Assembly: GCF_019711515.1 (NCBI RefSeq)
Contig: NZ_JAIGNO010000013.1
Span: 1 to 64,000, forward strand
From: Qipengyuania qiaonensis
GTDB taxonomy: Bacteria > Pseudomonadota > Alphaproteobacteria > Sphingomonadales > Sphingomonadaceae
Direction: 5' to 3'
DNA length: 64,000 nt
How positions within the stretch are numbered: position 1 is the stretch's first letter; every line of letters starts with the position of its first letter. The translations under genes and the position numbers were made by a program. The notes under the pieces are model-generated. The model was not told where the DNA came from and made no database searches. It saw only the letters and a program-made list of their open reading frames with translations. Shown here in pieces: positions 11,259-20,804 of this stretch.

Positions 11259-12128
11259 TCACGGCAGGTCCAACCGCACCACGACGGGATAATGGTCCGA
11301 GGGCAAGCGACCGCCCCAATGCTGGGTGACAACCGCATGCTCGGTCACCACGATGTCCGGCGACACGAAGATATGGTCGATCGGCATCGGTGCGGCGCGC
11401 GCGATATCGAAGCCGGTGAAAGTGCCCGGCGGACCATAGGGCTTCGTTGCACTTACGCTGCGGCTGTCGGCGAGCGTGCCGCCGACGAGGATGGCGTAGG
11501 GATCGCTGTCCGGATCGGCGTTGAAATCGCCCATCACCACCGTCGGGAGTCCGGCACCTGCGCCGTTATCCACCCATTCCGCGATCATTCGGGCCGCGTT
11601 GGTGCGTGCCGATACGCCAGCGTGATCGAAATGCGTATTGAGTACACGCACTTTGCCACCACCATCGCGACGCTCCAGGATCGCCCAAGTGGCGACACGC
11701 GGATAGGCGGCGTCCCAGCCCTTTCCAGGCACTTCCGGTGTCGATGACAGCCAGAAGGTGCCGCTCTCGATCGAGGTGAACACGTCGCGCCGCCACGCTA
11801 GCGGAGAAAACTCTCCCGCCGCGACGCCATCGTCGCGGCCCACGCCAATGAAGTCGTAACCGGGCAAAGCTTCTTCGAGATAGCGCTTCTGATGCAGAAG
11901 AACCTCCTGCATGCCCAGCAAGACTGGTGCCTCGTGGCGGATCAGGTCGCGCACCAGTTCGCGCCGTTCGGGCCAAGCGTTCTGCCCATCCGATGCGGTG
12001 TCGAGCCTGATGTTGAAGGTCATCACCCGAAACGCGGCTTCATTCGCGGTGTCCGGTGCAGGCACATGCGCACAGCCGGTAACGATCAGTGCGAAGACAA
12101 GCAGGATCGCGCGGAACGATTTATTCAT
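11259..12128 (-). CDS. endonuclease/exonuclease/phosphatase-fold hydrolase, lipoprotein
   Basis: A 289-residue EEP-superfamily enzyme. MTFNIR, LLGMQEV, GDFNADPDSDPY, DHIFVS and SDHYPVVVRL are the metal and catalytic motifs. The N-terminus MNKSFRAILLVFALIVTGCA is a lipoprotein signal, and that ATG is chosen over upstream in-frame codons because of it. The start overlaps the end of the esterase gene by eight bases, implying translational coupling. In a glycan locus such a secreted enzyme is more likely a phosphodiesterase on a decorated polymer than a nuclease, but this is inference. It converges with the GH144-like gene. Confidence 0.82.
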   Translation of the reverse strand: MNKSFRAILLVFALIVTGCAHVPAPDTANEAAFRVMTFNIRLDTASDGQNAWPERRELVRDLIRHEAPVLLGMQEVLLHQKRYLEEALPGYDFIGVGRDDGVAAGEFSPLAWRRDVFTSIESGTFWLSSTPEVPGKGWDAAYPRVATWAILERRDGGGKVRVLNTHFDHAGVSARTNAARMIAEWVDNGAGAGLPTVVMGDFNADPDSDPYAILVGGTLADSRSVSATKPYGPPGTFTGFDIARAAPMPIDHIFVSPDIVVTEHAVVTQHWGGRLPSDHYPVVVRLDLP

Positions 12129-12870
12129 CGCTGTCGGGGCGTCGATGCGAAAGCAACCAGAGATAAAGCTCGGGATCGGCATAGGCTGGATCCCACGCAT
12201 TGTGACCGAGATCGGGATAGATGGTCAGTCTCGTATGTTGTCCTCCGCACGCCCGGATCGCGCGCGCCATCGCGAAACTGCCTTCAGGTACAACGACATC
12301 GTCGCGGTCCCCGTGCAACGCCCAAATAGGAAGGTCGACGAGCCGGCAAGCCGTCGCTGGATCGCCGCGTCCGGCGACCGGTGCCAGTGCTGCGAAAAGG
12401 TCGGGTCGTTGTGCGCCCCAGCGCCATGTCGCATGGCCGCCACGGCTCAATCCGGTAAGATAGATGCGCTCGCGGTCGACCGGCATCGTTTCCAGAATGC
12501 GATCGAGGATGGCCTCGAGCTTCGCAATATCCCAGTCCTCTTCGGCGGGGAGCAGAGGGGAGACGAGGATGAAAGGAAAATCCGGATCGAGGTCCGCATG
12601 CTTGGGCGGTCCATGGACCTTGACCTTCGCGATGTCGGTGCCGCGCTCACCCGAGCCGTGCAGGAAAATCATCAGCGGCCACCGCGCCTCGGGATCGAAA
12701 TTTCGCGGCACGAAGAGCTGGTAGGGATAGCCACCCGCTTCGACACTTTCATGCGGATGCTGTCCGGTAACGGGCTCGGTCTCCGCCAATGCTGGCCTCG
12801 GCACGCTGGCGCAGGCGGTTGCAAGTGTGGCTGCCGCAATCAGCGCGGCAAATCGTCCGAACCGGTTCAT
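12121..12870 (-). CDS. alpha/beta-hydrolase esterase, lipoprotein
   Basis: A 249-residue esterase of the PHB-depolymerase/feruloyl-esterase-like group. GLSRGGHATW carries the nucleophile serine, and a C-terminal LGHNAW supplies the histidine. The lipobox LATAC gives the start at 12870, where GGAG lies ten bases upstream; an in-frame ATG at 12921 would bury the signal. It is co-translated with the EEP-fold gene. A role in removing acyl groups from the imported glycan fits the location but is not shown by sequence. Confidence 0.8.
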   Translation of the reverse strand: MNRFGRFAALIAAATLATACASVPRPALAETEPVTGQHPHESVEAGGYPYQLFVPRNFDPEARWPLMIFLHGSGERGTDIAKVKVHGPPKHADLDPDFPFILVSPLLPAEEDWDIAKLEAILDRILETMPVDRERIYLTGLSRGGHATWRWGAQRPDLFAALAPVAGRGDPATACRLVDLPIWALHGDRDDVVVPEGSFAMARAIRACGGQHTRLTIYPDLGHNAWDPAYADPELYLWLLSHRRPDSDE

Positions 12871-12959
12871 TGCTGCTATCTCCATCGGCTTCGGGAAGTC
12901 GGTCTTCAGGTCCCTAAGCAACAGCGCCGCGAGGCGTCAATTCATGTGGGACGAGCCGT

Positions 12960-13955
12960 TCAAGCCCTGCCTGCGCTCGACCCTCGGATCGCCAGCGTCG
13001 GGGCGATGACCAGACTTTCGTTCGGGTCCAGCGTCTCCCCTTTCATCATCCGGAGCATCAACTCCGCGGCGGCGGAACCCAATCGCGTGATGTCGGAGTG
13101 AACCGTGGTCAACCCGGGTGTGACATATCGAGCGAGCGGAATATCATCGAAGCCGGCAACGAGGACATCATTGCCGATATCACGGCCCGCCTTCCGTAAT
13201 TCGTTCATGAGATCGACGGCCATCATATCGTTGCCGGCGAAAATCGCGTCGAAGGATATGTCGCTATTCAACAGCAGGCGCGCGGCCTTGCGACCGGCAT
13301 CGTCCCGGAAATCACCGGGCAGGATGTGGGGGCTGCTGTCGCCCAGCCTTTCGGCTAACACATCGCAATATCCGCGCTGGCGTTCGCGGGCATCGCGGTT
13401 GCTGGCGGGGCCTGCAATGTGGACGATGGTGCGCGCGCCGCGATCGACTAGATGGTCGGTCACGAGACGGGCACCGGCGTAATTGTCGACCGAAACGAAC
13501 GGGGTAACTTCGTCCTTCCCCTGGGCATTGAGAAAAACCGTGGGTATATCGCGCGTCACCGCCTCTATCGTGTCCGCACGGGAATCCGGCGGCATGACGA
13601 GGAGACCGTCTACCCTGCCGCGCATGGCGCGGATCGCCAGCCCCGTTTCTTCCGCACTGCCATGCATGTTGCCCAGCAGCAGGCTCTTCCCTGCGCGATG
13701 CGTAACCAGGTCGATACCGCGAATGATCTCGGAAAAGAATTCGCCGAACAGATCGGGCAGGATGACGCCGATCGTGTCGGTCTTGCGCTTGGTAAGGCTG
13801 CGGGCGCCGCTGTGGGGAACATAGTTCAGTTCCGAGGCTGTGGCTTCGATCTTCTCGCGCGTCTTGGCGGTCACAATCGACATGCCGTTGAGGGCACGAG
13901 AAGCGGTCGCGACCGACACGCCAGCAGCTTTTGCAACGTCCCGAATTGTTACCAT
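12960..13955 (-). CDS. LacI family transcriptional regulator
   Basis: A 331-residue repressor. The N-terminal helix-turn-helix is IRDVAKAAGVSVATASRALN, with the hinge helix at SLTKRKTDTIG. The rest is a periplasmic-binding-like effector domain (GVILPDLFGEFF, AIFAGNDMMA). GAGGG precedes the ATG. It ends the glycan locus and is the natural candidate to bind the AACCGGTT palindromes at 166-179 and 6524-6550. The effector sugar is unknown. Confidence 0.9.
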   Translation of the reverse strand: MVTIRDVAKAAGVSVATASRALNGMSIVTAKTREKIEATASELNYVPHSGARSLTKRKTDTIGVILPDLFGEFFSEIIRGIDLVTHRAGKSLLLGNMHGSAEETGLAIRAMRGRVDGLLVMPPDSRADTIEAVTRDIPTVFLNAQGKDEVTPFVSVDNYAGARLVTDHLVDRGARTIVHIAGPASNRDARERQRGYCDVLAERLGDSSPHILPGDFRDDAGRKAARLLLNSDISFDAIFAGNDMMAVDLMNELRKAGRDIGNDVLVAGFDDIPLARYVTPGLTTVHSDITRLGSAAAELMLRMMKGETLDPNESLVIAPTLAIRGSSAGRA

Positions 13956-14119
13956 GCGTCCCTCTCGATGCCACCTCTACCTAAATTGAGGCGCAAGACC
14001 ACCAGTTACTCGATCAACGCGGCCAAGATAGCGGTTGATACGTACCGCCGCGGCGGTGGCCCGAGAGTTCGTCTCCGCTTCTCTGCTGGCGGTACATATG
14101 CTTTCCGGACTCTGCCGTC

Positions 14120-14902
14120 TCAGCCCCGTGCTACGCTGTCCAGAAGTTCGCCGGTAACTGGATAACCGAAGTCTTCGCCGATGTGCAGCCAAGACTTGCC
14201 GTCCATTTCCCCGATGAAGGGCGTGATGGTGCGGACGGGAATTGCCTGCGCCTGGGCTCTTGCCGCAGCGAAACTGTCGAACAGGGCGAGCCGTTCGAGA
14301 TTGCGCCTGGTGGGAAAGATCACTTTGATCTCGCCATTGTCCGCCGCGTCGAGTGCGCCTTGCGCGGTCGTCCAGAAAAGGTGCGTGTTTTCGGATAGGT
14401 CCGCTTCGATCTCGACCGCGCCCGTGCCGAGATCGGCCAGGTAGAAACGGGTGTCGTAGACCCTCGGGATACGCTCGTTCTTCGGGAACCAGCGGGCAAA
14501 GGGCACCAACTGATCGAGATCGAGTTCCCAGTCGAAATGATCGAGAACGGGGGCCAGTTCGCCAGTCTGCTGGAGGAACTGCCGCGCGGCCTGTGCCTTG
14601 GCTCCGTCGATATCGCCGGCCAGCCCAATCACAAGCCCGGTTTCCTCGAGCGTTTCGCGTACCACCGCGACCTGATGCGCCGCTTCATCGGGGTCCAGCG
14701 GTCCGCCCATGCTCGCGCCAAGATCGAAATCGGCCGGATCGACGCGTCCTCCGGGGAAGACCGCCATGCCGCCTGCGAACACCATTTCGCGCGAGCGGAT
14801 CGTCATCAGGATTTGCGGTGGGCCGCCTTCGCGAGCATTGCGGAAGATTACCACGGTCGCTGCGGGAATTCCGTCTATCCCGCTGTCGCTTTGCTCGGTC
14901 AT
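14120..14902 (-). CDS. Nudix hydrolase (NUDT19/coenzyme-A-type)
   Basis: 260 residues with a split, long Nudix layout: MVFAGGMAVFPGGRVDPAD, then VAVVRETLEETGLVIG bearing the RExxEExG core. This spaced form, with an insert between the G and RE halves, resembles NUDT19-like hydrolases of CoA or nucleotide diphosphates. No strong ribosome binding site precedes ATG 14902. It stands alone, divergent from nothing obvious. Family firm, substrate unknown. Confidence 0.82.
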   Translation of the reverse strand: MTEQSDSGIDGIPAATVVIFRNAREGGPPQILMTIRSREMVFAGGMAVFPGGRVDPADFDLGASMGGPLDPDEAAHQVAVVRETLEETGLVIGLAGDIDGAKAQAARQFLQQTGELAPVLDHFDWELDLDQLVPFARWFPKNERIPRVYDTRFYLADLGTGAVEIEADLSENTHLFWTTAQGALDAADNGEIKVIFPTRRNLERLALFDSFAAARAQAQAIPVRTITPFIGEMDGKSWLHIGEDFGYPVTGELLDSVARG

Positions 14903-15132
14903 TCAAATATTGTGCCGGTGGCGACCGCGTTTGCCAAGCGCAAAGGCGAACGCTGCGTGTCGGAAAATTTTACATCAACCTGTGCTGCAAAGGTCATGTT
15001 AACCATCGATTTGTGTGCAAATGCGCGCTCGCACGGATCTGGCACGCTGCATGCATACTGAACGATGTCTCGATCACGTCTTCGCGAGGGCAAGCTAACC
15101 CCAGGTCTCCAAACCTCCGCCCTCGAGATCAA

Positions 15133-15168
15133 AAAGACCCGCCCGGTTGTCCCACCGGGCGGGTCTTT
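15133..15168 (-). terminator. rho-independent terminator of the grxD operon
   Basis: A perfect 15-bp stem (15133-15147 with 15154-15168) with a six-base loop, GC-rich, ends in a T-run on the minus strand. It lies 45 bases after the grxD stop. The A-run on the other arm could let it work in both directions. Confidence 0.9.
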
Positions 15169-15212
15169 CCCGTTTTCGGGGGCACCGGCACGGGCCGGCG
15201 CTGAGGTCGATA

Positions 15213-15545
15213 TCAGCCTTCCGCCTTGGCGACCTGCTTCTCGTCCATCATCTGCTGGAGTTCGCCGGCTTCGAACATTTCCATCATGATGTCGCTGCCG
15301 CCGACAAATTCGCCCTTCACATAGAGTTGGGGGATGGTCGGCCAGTCGGAATAGGCCTTGATGCCCTGGCGGATTTCCATGTCCTGCAATACGTCGACGC
15401 TGTCGTAGGCGACGCCGCAGTGGTCGAGGATGGCGATGGCCCGACTGGAAAAGCCGCATTGCGGAAACAGTGGGGTGCCCTTCATGAAGAGGACGACATC
15501 GTTGCCGCCGACGATGTCGGCGATGCGCTGGTTGGTGTCGGACAT
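15213..15545 (-). CDS. grxD: monothiol glutaredoxin, Grx4/GrxD
   Basis: 110 residues with the PQCGFSSRA active site (CGFS) and the WPTIPQLYVKGEFVGG glutathione-binding segment. CGFS glutaredoxins bind [2Fe-2S] clusters with glutathione and pair with BolA proteins; a BolA gene lies directly upstream in the same operon, which supports that role. AGGAC precedes the ATG. Confidence 0.95.
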   Translation of the reverse strand: MSDTNQRIADIVGGNDVVLFMKGTPLFPQCGFSSRAIAILDHCGVAYDSVDVLQDMEIRQGIKAYSDWPTIPQLYVKGEFVGGSDIMMEMFEAGELQQMMDEKQVAKAEG

Positions 15546-15582
15546 TGGGTCCGTCCTTTACTTTGAATTTGACTTCCCGGAA

Positions 15583-15816
15583 TCAGGTGGGGGCTTGGGT
15601 GGTCAGTTGCAAGGCGTGCAGTTCGCCGCCCATCCTCCCGCCCAGCGCGTCATAGACCAGCTTGTGCTGCTTGACGCGCGTCAGTCCCGCAAATTGCGGG
15701 GCGGTGACCTTTGCCGCCCAGTGATCGTTGTCCCCCGCGAGGTCGCGCATCTCTACGATAGCGCCGGGAAGCGCGTTCTCGATCAGCGCGACGATATCAT
15801 TGGCGGCCATCGGCAT
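15583..15816 (-). CDS. BolA/IbaG family protein
   Basis: 77 residues, a single BolA domain with the conserved LTRVKQHKLVYDAL helix and a C-terminal GGELHALQL strand. It is expected to bind GrxD in iron-sulfur or iron signalling; adjacency to grxD matches this. The ATG at 15816 has GGAAC upstream; an alternative ATG lies at 15810. Confidence 0.9.
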   Translation of the reverse strand: MPMAANDIVALIENALPGAIVEMRDLAGDNDHWAAKVTAPQFAGLTRVKQHKLVYDALGGRMGGELHALQLTTQAPT

Positions 15817-15820
15817 GGGA

Positions 15821-16147
15821 TCAGTTCCGATCGGTCATGAACTGGCGTCGTGCTTCGACGGCGCATTCTTCCAGCTTGGTGCGAATGTCCGCTTCGCTCA
15901 CATCGCACTCGGCCGCCGTGAGGTCGCCGAGCAGCTTGCGAATTACGTCCTCGTCGCCCGCTTCCTCGAAATCGGCCTGGACGACTGCCTTTTTGTAGGC
16001 GTCGGTTTCCTCGTCGGTCAGGCCCATCAGGCCTGCTGCCCATTCGCCGACCAGCCGATTGCGGCGGGCGGCGATCTTGAAGGCGTTCTCCTCGTCGAAG
16101 GCAAACTTGGCTTCCTCGCCGCGCTCGCGATCCTTGAAATCGGTCAT
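15821..16147 (-). CDS. DUF1476 protein, ATP synthase zeta-type inhibitor
   Basis: 108 residues beginning MTDFKDRERGEEAKFAFDEE, the hallmark of the alphaproteobacterial DUF1476 family, whose Paracoccus member inhibits F1-ATPase. AGAGGA precedes ATG 16147; longer in-frame starts lack this. The stop is four bases before bolA, so it is probably the first gene of the bolA-grxD operon. Confidence 0.92.
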   Translation of the reverse strand: MTDFKDRERGEEAKFAFDEENAFKIAARRNRLVGEWAAGLMGLTDEETDAYKKAVVQADFEEAGDEDVIRKLLGDLTAAECDVSEADIRTKLEECAVEARRQFMTDRN

Positions 16148-16213
16148 GTCAGTCCTCTTGGGATGGAATCTCGAGGCCGGAATAGGCGTGGCCCCCACGC
16201 CCTGCAAGGGCGG

Positions 16214-17212
16214 TTATCCCATTACGACAACGAGCTTCCCGATAGCGCCTCGGTTCTCGAGTTTGGCGATCGCTTCATGTGCGCGCTCGATCGGGTATGT
16301 CTCGCTGACCAGTGGATCGATCTTGCCTGCCTTCCAGAGGTCGAACAGTTCCTCGATATTCCGCTGGTTGCGTTCGGGTTCGCGGGCGGTGAAGGCACCC
16401 CAGAACACGCCGCGGATATCGCAGCTCTTCAGGAGCGTCAGATTGAGCGGCATCTTGGCGATGCCCGCCGGGAAACCGATCACGAGGAAGCGGCCTTCCC
16501 AGGCGATCGCCCGCAAGGCGGGTTCGGAATAGTCGCCACCGACAATGTCGTAGATGATATCCGCACCGTTGGGGCCGACCGCCGCCTTAAAGTCGTTTGC
16601 CAACTGTTTCGAAGTGTCCTTGTCGAAGGGCGCGCGCGGATAGATGACCACTTCGTCCGCGCCGTGCTTCCTCGCGACCTCGCCTTTCTCTTCGGTCGAC
16701 ACCGCCGCGACCACGCGGCAGCCATAGGCCTTGGCCAGTTCCACCGCCGACAGGCCGACACCACCGGCGGCGCCCAGCACAAGCACGGTTTCGCCTTCCT
16801 TGATGTCGCCGCGATCCTTCAAAGCATGGATGGTTGTGCCATAGGTCATCAGCAGCGCACTGGCCTTCACCAGATCGATCCCGTCGGGCACCTTGAACAG
16901 GCGCGTGGCCGCAACCGCGACCTTTTCCTGAAGGCCGCCATTGCCGACGCCGCACATGACCTTGTCGCCCACCGCAAAGCCGGTGACGCCTTCGCCCAGT
17001 GCCTCGATCGTGCCGGAAATTTCGCCACCGGGAGCAAAGGGACGCTGCGGCTTGAACTGGTACATATCGCGGATGATCAGCGTGTCGGGAAAATTGATCG
17101 CGCAGGCAGCAACCTTGACCAGCACCTCTCCCTTGCCGGGCGTTGGCACTTCGATGTCCTCGACGACGAGGGTTTCGGGGCCGCCGGTTTCCTTCGAAAG
17201 GACTGCCTTCAC
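16214..17212 (-). CDS. NADPH:quinone oxidoreductase-like MDR protein
   Basis: 332 residues of the zinc-free medium-chain dehydrogenase family. Residues about 145-155 ([19 protein letters not shown]) are the NADPH-binding Rossmann turn; [13 protein letters not shown] is the N-terminal catalytic fold. The start is GTG at 17212, overlapping the leuD stop (GTGA), so it is translated with leuD. The link with leucine synthesis is only positional. The substrate may be a quinone or an enoyl thioester. Confidence 0.88.
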   Translation of the reverse strand: MKAVLSKETGGPETLVVEDIEVPTPGKGEVLVKVAACAINFPDTLIIRDMYQFKPQRPFAPGGEISGTIEALGEGVTGFAVGDKVMCGVGNGGLQEKVAVAATRLFKVPDGIDLVKASALLMTYGTTIHALKDRGDIKEGETVLVLGAAGGVGLSAVELAKAYGCRVVAAVSTEEKGEVARKHGADEVVIYPRAPFDKDTSKQLANDFKAAVGPNGADIIYDIVGGDYSEPALRAIAWEGRFLVIGFPAGIAKMPLNLTLLKSCDIRGVFWGAFTAREPERNQRNIEELFDLWKAGKIDPLVSETYPIERAHEAIAKLENRGAIGKLVVVMG

Positions 17213-17814
17213 GCTGCATCTCTCCTGCTTGGTTTGTCGAGCCAGGGCATGGCGCCCTCGCGCACCTGTTCGTGGCGTGTGATTTCGCTTTCGCTACCCA
17301 GCGTCAAGCCGATCTCGTCGAGCCCTTCGAGCAGGCAGCGCTTGCGGAAAGGGTCGATCTGGAATTCGAACCGGTCCTGAAAAGGAGTGGTCACTACCTG
17401 GTTTTCCAGGTCGACGGCTATCTGTTCGTCCTTTGCGACTTCGAGCAGCCGATCGACCTGCTCTTGCGGCAGCTCGACGGCGAGGATGCCGTTCTTGAAC
17501 GCGTTGCCCGCGAAAATATCGGAGAAGCTCGGCGCGATCACCGCAGTCAGGCCCATGTCGAGCATCGCCCAGGCAGCATGTTCGCGGCTGGAGCCGCACC
17601 CGAAATTGTCGCCTGCGATCAGGATCGGGGCCCCGGCGAAGTCCTCCACATCGAACGGGTTGCCCGGCGTTGCCCGGATAGTTTCGAACGCACCCTTGCC
17701 AAGCCCTTCACGGCTGATGGTCTTGAGCCAGTGCGCAGGGATGATGACGTCGGTGTCGACGTTCTTGAGGCCGAGCGGAATGGCGCGGCCACGGATGGTG
17801 GAGACGGCCTTCAT
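17209..17814 (-). CDS. leuD: 3-isopropylmalate dehydratase small subunit
   Basis: 201 residues, the LeuD swivel domain: [13 protein letters not shown] near the N-terminus and the [15 protein letters not shown] loop that completes the aconitase-type active site. Works with LeuC to isomerise 2- to 3-isopropylmalate in leucine synthesis. ATG 17814 is chosen because the conserved [11 protein letters not shown] begins there; in-frame codons further upstream lack similarity. leuC lies 246 bases upstream, with a small gene in between. Confidence 0.95.
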   Translation of the reverse strand: MKAVSTIRGRAIPLGLKNVDTDVIIPAHWLKTISREGLGKGAFETIRATPGNPFDVEDFAGAPILIAGDNFGCGSSREHAAWAMLDMGLTAVIAPSFSDIFAGNAFKNGILAVELPQEQVDRLLEVAKDEQIAVDLENQVVTTPFQDRFEFQIDPFRKRCLLEGLDEIGLTLGSESEITRHEQVREGAMPWLDKPSRRDAA

Positions 17815-17887
17815 CGGCCCGCGCTTTCCGCAAATGCCCGCAACCTGACCAATGGCGACATGCCTTTCTCCCTTCCCGTGCCGGCCT

Positions 17888-18046
17888 TCAGTCGGTTTCG
17901 GGATTCTCTCCGGAGGGAATGGAGCCGGGCTGTTTCGGTCCCTTTTTCCGCTCCTTGCGCTTGTTGGCGTAAAGCATCGCTGCAGCGATGGCGGCGGAGC
18001 CGATGGCACTGGCGATGGCGGCTTTTCCGGAAAGCTTCTTGGTCAT
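17888..18046 (-). CDS. 52-residue single-TM protein between leuC and leuD
   Basis: An open frame of 52 codons, starting [11 protein letters not shown] small-residue hydrophobic helix (about residues 8-26) is followed by a strongly basic segment ([10 protein letters not shown]) and a polar tail. It starts 13 bases after the leuC stop and is followed by leuD, so it belongs to the operon. The composition is protein-like and the position suggests a conserved accessory. The function is unknown; it may be a membrane tether or simply a small inner-membrane protein. Confidence 0.65.
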   Translation of the reverse strand: MTKKLSGKAAIASAIGSAAIAAAMLYANKRKERKKGPKQPGSIPSGENPETD

Positions 18047-18059
18047 GCATCCTCAATGG

Positions 18060-19511
18060 TCAGCCGCCGACTTCTTGGCAAGGGGCGAACTTTCGCACAT
18101 CGGCAAGCCGGCCGGTAACGGCGGCGGCGGCGGCCATGGCCGGACTGACGAGATGTGTGCGTGCGCCGGGACCCTGACGGCCGACGAAATTGCGGTTGCT
18201 GGTCGAGGCGCAGCGTTCGCCCGGCGGGACCTTGTCGGGGTTCATCGCGAGGCAGGCCGAACAGCCGGGCTCGCGCCATTCGAAACCTGCTTCGGTGAAG
18301 ATCCGGTCGAGCCCTTCGGCTTCCGCCTGTCGCTTGACGAGCCCCGATCCGGGCACCGCGATCGCCCAGCGCACATTGGGCGCTTTCTTCCGGCCTTTAA
18401 GTATTTCTGCAGCGGCGCGCAGATCCTCGATCCGGCTGTTGGTGCAACTGCCGATGAAGACGTTCTCGACCGCGATATCCTCGATCGGAGTGCCCGGCGC
18501 GAGGTCCATATAGTCCAGGCTCTTGCGCGCTGCGTCCTGCTTGGACGGGTCGGCGAAGCTGTCGGGCGAGGGTACGGCGCCGCTTACGGCAACGACATCT
18601 TCCGGGCTGGTTCCCCAGCTCACCGTTGGCTCGACATCGGCAGCGTCGATCACCACCGATCTGTCGAAGCTCGCACCGGCGTCGGTGGAGAGCGAGCGCC
18701 ACCATTCCATGGCGCGATCCCAGTCGTCGCCCGCCGGTGCATAGGGACGGCCTGCGAGATAGGCGAACACCTTGTCGTCGGGCGCGATGAGGCCTGCGCG
18801 GGCACCTCCCTCGATGCTCATATTGCATACGGTAAGGCGGCCTTCGACGCTCATTTCCTCGAATACGTGCCCGCGATACTCGATGACATGGCCGGTGCCG
18901 CCGGCCGTGCCGATCACGCCGATGATATGGAGGATCAGATCTTTCGGAGTGACGCCGGGACCCAGTTCGCCCTCGGCGCGCACCTCCATCGTCTTCGACT
19001 GGCGCAACTGGAGCGTCTGGGTGGCCAGCACGTGCTCCACTTCGCTGGTGCCGATCCCGAAGGCGAGCGCGCCGATACCGCCATGCGCGGCCGTGTGGCT
19101 GTCGCCGCAGACGATGGTCGCACCGGGCAGCGAGAAGCCCTGTTCGGGGCCGACGACGTGAACGATGCCCTGCTCGGGCGCAATGGCGTCGATATAGTCG
19201 ATGCCGAAGGCGGGAGCGTTGCGTTCGAGAGCGGCCAGTTGCGCCGCGCTCTGCGGATCCGCGATCGGCACGCGCGACCCGTCGGGGGCCAGCCGCGCAG
19301 TGGTCGGCAGGTTGTGATCCGGGACGGCAAGAGTGAGATCCGGACGCCGCACCGTGCGACCTGCCAGCCGCAATGCGTCGAAGGCCTGCGGACTTGTAAC
19401 CTCGTGCACGAGGTGGCGGTCGATATAGATCAGGCAGGTTCCGTCATCGAACCGTTCGACCACGTGCTGGTCCCAGATCTTTTCGTAGAGCGTGCGTGGT
19501 TTGCTGGCCAT
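18060..19511 (-). CDS. leuC: 3-isopropylmalate dehydratase large subunit
   Basis: 483 residues of the aconitase superfamily. [14 protein letters not shown] and [11 protein letters not shown] hold cysteines for the [4Fe-4S] cluster; [12 protein letters not shown] is the conserved substrate loop. ATG 19511 ([16 protein letters not shown]) matches the family N-terminus; a second ATG lies five codons upstream and the ribosome site is weak for either. First gene of leuC-small ORF-leuD. Confidence 0.95.
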   Translation of the reverse strand: MASKPRTLYEKIWDQHVVERFDDGTCLIYIDRHLVHEVTSPQAFDALRLAGRTVRRPDLTLAVPDHNLPTTARLAPDGSRVPIADPQSAAQLAALERNAPAFGIDYIDAIAPEQGIVHVVGPEQGFSLPGATIVCGDSHTAAHGGIGALAFGIGTSEVEHVLATQTLQLRQSKTMEVRAEGELGPGVTPKDLILHIIGVIGTAGGTGHVIEYRGHVFEEMSVEGRLTVCNMSIEGGARAGLIAPDDKVFAYLAGRPYAPAGDDWDRAMEWWRSLSTDAGASFDRSVVIDAADVEPTVSWGTSPEDVVAVSGAVPSPDSFADPSKQDAARKSLDYMDLAPGTPIEDIAVENVFIGSCTNSRIEDLRAAAEILKGRKKAPNVRWAIAVPGSGLVKRQAEAEGLDRIFTEAGFEWREPGCSACLAMNPDKVPPGERCASTSNRNFVGRQGPGARTHLVSPAMAAAAAVTGRLADVRKFAPCQEVGG

Positions 19512-19602
19512 CGCCCCGAACATTGCGGCAGCTTTGCCACTCCTGCAAAAAGGCAAATCCAGAGTCTTCCAAACTTAACCTTTCTCTGCTCTATTGACAC
19601 AT

Positions 19603-20028
19603 ATGTCAGCAAAGCCATTTTCCTTCCCGATCAAGGTCCTTCCCGACGATATCGATTTCATGGGGCACGTGAACAATGCGCGCTATCTGAACTGGGTGCA
19701 GGATACGGTTCATGCGCACTGGCGGAAGCTGGCGCCAGCGGAAGAGGTTGCGAGCAAGGCGTGGGTCGCGCTGAAGCACGAGATCACCTATCGCCGCCCG
19801 GCTTTTCTGGACGACGAAGTGATCGCGGAAACGGTGCTCGAAAAGATCGCCGGTGCGCGCAGTTTCTACAACACGGTGATTCGCCGCGGCGAAGAGGTCC
19901 TGGCCGAAGTGCAGAGCATGTGGTGCTGCATCGATGCCGAAAGCCTGCGCCCGGCACGGATCGACCGCGACGTGGCCGAGCGCTGTTTCGGCATGCCGCG
20001 CAAGCAGAAGCGCTACACCGGCGAATAG
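19603..20028 (+). CDS. acyl-CoA thioesterase, 4HBT/YbgC family
   Basis: 141 residues with a hot-dog fold. DIDFMGHVNNARYLNW is the 4HBT signature with the catalytic aspartate position. ATG 19603 is used; a TTG nine bases upstream is in frame. No clear ribosome site is seen. Divergent from leuC. The acyl substrate is unknown. Confidence 0.85.
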   Translation: MSAKPFSFPIKVLPDDIDFMGHVNNARYLNWVQDTVHAHWRKLAPAEEVASKAWVALKHEITYRRPAFLDDEVIAETVLEKIAGARSFYNTVIRRGEEVLAEVQSMWCCIDAESLRPARIDRDVAERCFGMPRKQKRYTGE

Positions 20029-20080
20029 AGCGGGGCAGGGCAGGCTTTGCCTGCTGCGCGACACGCCCTATACTGCGCGA

Positions 20081-20599
20081 ATGGATTTCCTCGTTCCCGC
20101 CCTGATTGTTCTCGCCACCGTAGCGGCGATGGAATGGGTCGCCTGGGCGAGCCACAAATATATCATGCACGGCTTCGGCTGGGCCTGGCACCGCGACCAT
20201 CACGAGCCGCATGACAATGCGCTCGAGAAGAACGATCTTTTCGCGGTCGTCGGGGCGGCAATGAGTATCTCGACGTTTGCCGTGGGCAGCCCCCTGGTTC
20301 TTGGCGCGAATGCCTGGTGGCCGGGCACGTGGATCGGGATCGGCATCCTGTTCTACGGCATCATCTATACGCTGGTGCATGACGGGCTGGTCCATCAGCG
20401 CTATTTTCGCTGGGTACCGAAGAGCGGCTATGCCAAGCGGCTGGTCCAGGCGCACAAGCTGCACCATGCGACGATCGGAAAAGAGGGCGGGGTGAGCTTC
20501 GGCTTTATCCTGGCCCGCGATCCCGCAAAGCTGAAGGCCGAACTCAAGCGCCAGCGCGAGGCAGGATTGGCCGAGGTGCGGGCGAGCGCAACATCCTGA
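20081..20599 (+). CDS. crtZ: beta-carotene hydroxylase
   Basis: 172 residues of the fatty-acid-hydroxylase superfamily. Histidine clusters HKYIMHG, HRDHHEPH, HDGLVHQRY and HKLHHATIG supply the di-iron ligands, with several TM helices between. Adds 3-hydroxyl groups to beta-carotene rings to give zeaxanthin, the pigment route expected in yellow/orange sphingomonads. Other carotenoid genes are not in this window. The ATG is chosen at the conserved MDFLVPALIV. Confidence 0.93.
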   Translation: MDFLVPALIVLATVAAMEWVAWASHKYIMHGFGWAWHRDHHEPHDNALEKNDLFAVVGAAMSISTFAVGSPLVLGANAWWPGTWIGIGILFYGIIYTLVHDGLVHQRYFRWVPKSGYAKRLVQAHKLHHATIGKEGGVSFGFILARDPAKLKAELKRQREAGLAEVRASATS

Positions 20600-20632
20600 A
20601 GCGCGCTATTCCGGTGACACCCGGTTGACGAA

Positions 20633-20647
20633 GTTGACACCGTGTCA
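20633..20647. promoter_or_regulatory. perfect TTGACAC-C-GTGTCAA palindrome in an AT-rich gap
   Basis: A 15-base exact inverted repeat lies just past crtZ, in the gap between the convergent crtZ and ybaN genes. The next 60 bases are AT-rich (TATCTAATAATA, GATAATATAC), unlike the surrounding GC-rich DNA, and a C-run follows near 20727-20735. It may be an operator or promoter for an unannotated transcript; no ORF is seen. Confidence 0.35.
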
Positions 20648-20804
20648 ATCGGCAGAAATCCAATTAAGTATCTAATAATAAACGATAATATACGTGTTCA
20701 GGCAGGTTGTCGCTGCTCCGACAGGCCCCCCCCGGGTAGGTCATCTGTGCCGGATATTCCGTTGCGATAACGGAAGAGATCGCCTGTAGGAGATTGCGTT
20801 CGCG

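Noticed and set aside
14060..14100. GC-rich dyad near GTACCGCCGCGGCGG upstream of lacI
   Set aside because: Does not share the AACCGGTT core and has no clear loop or T-tract; not called as operator or terminator.
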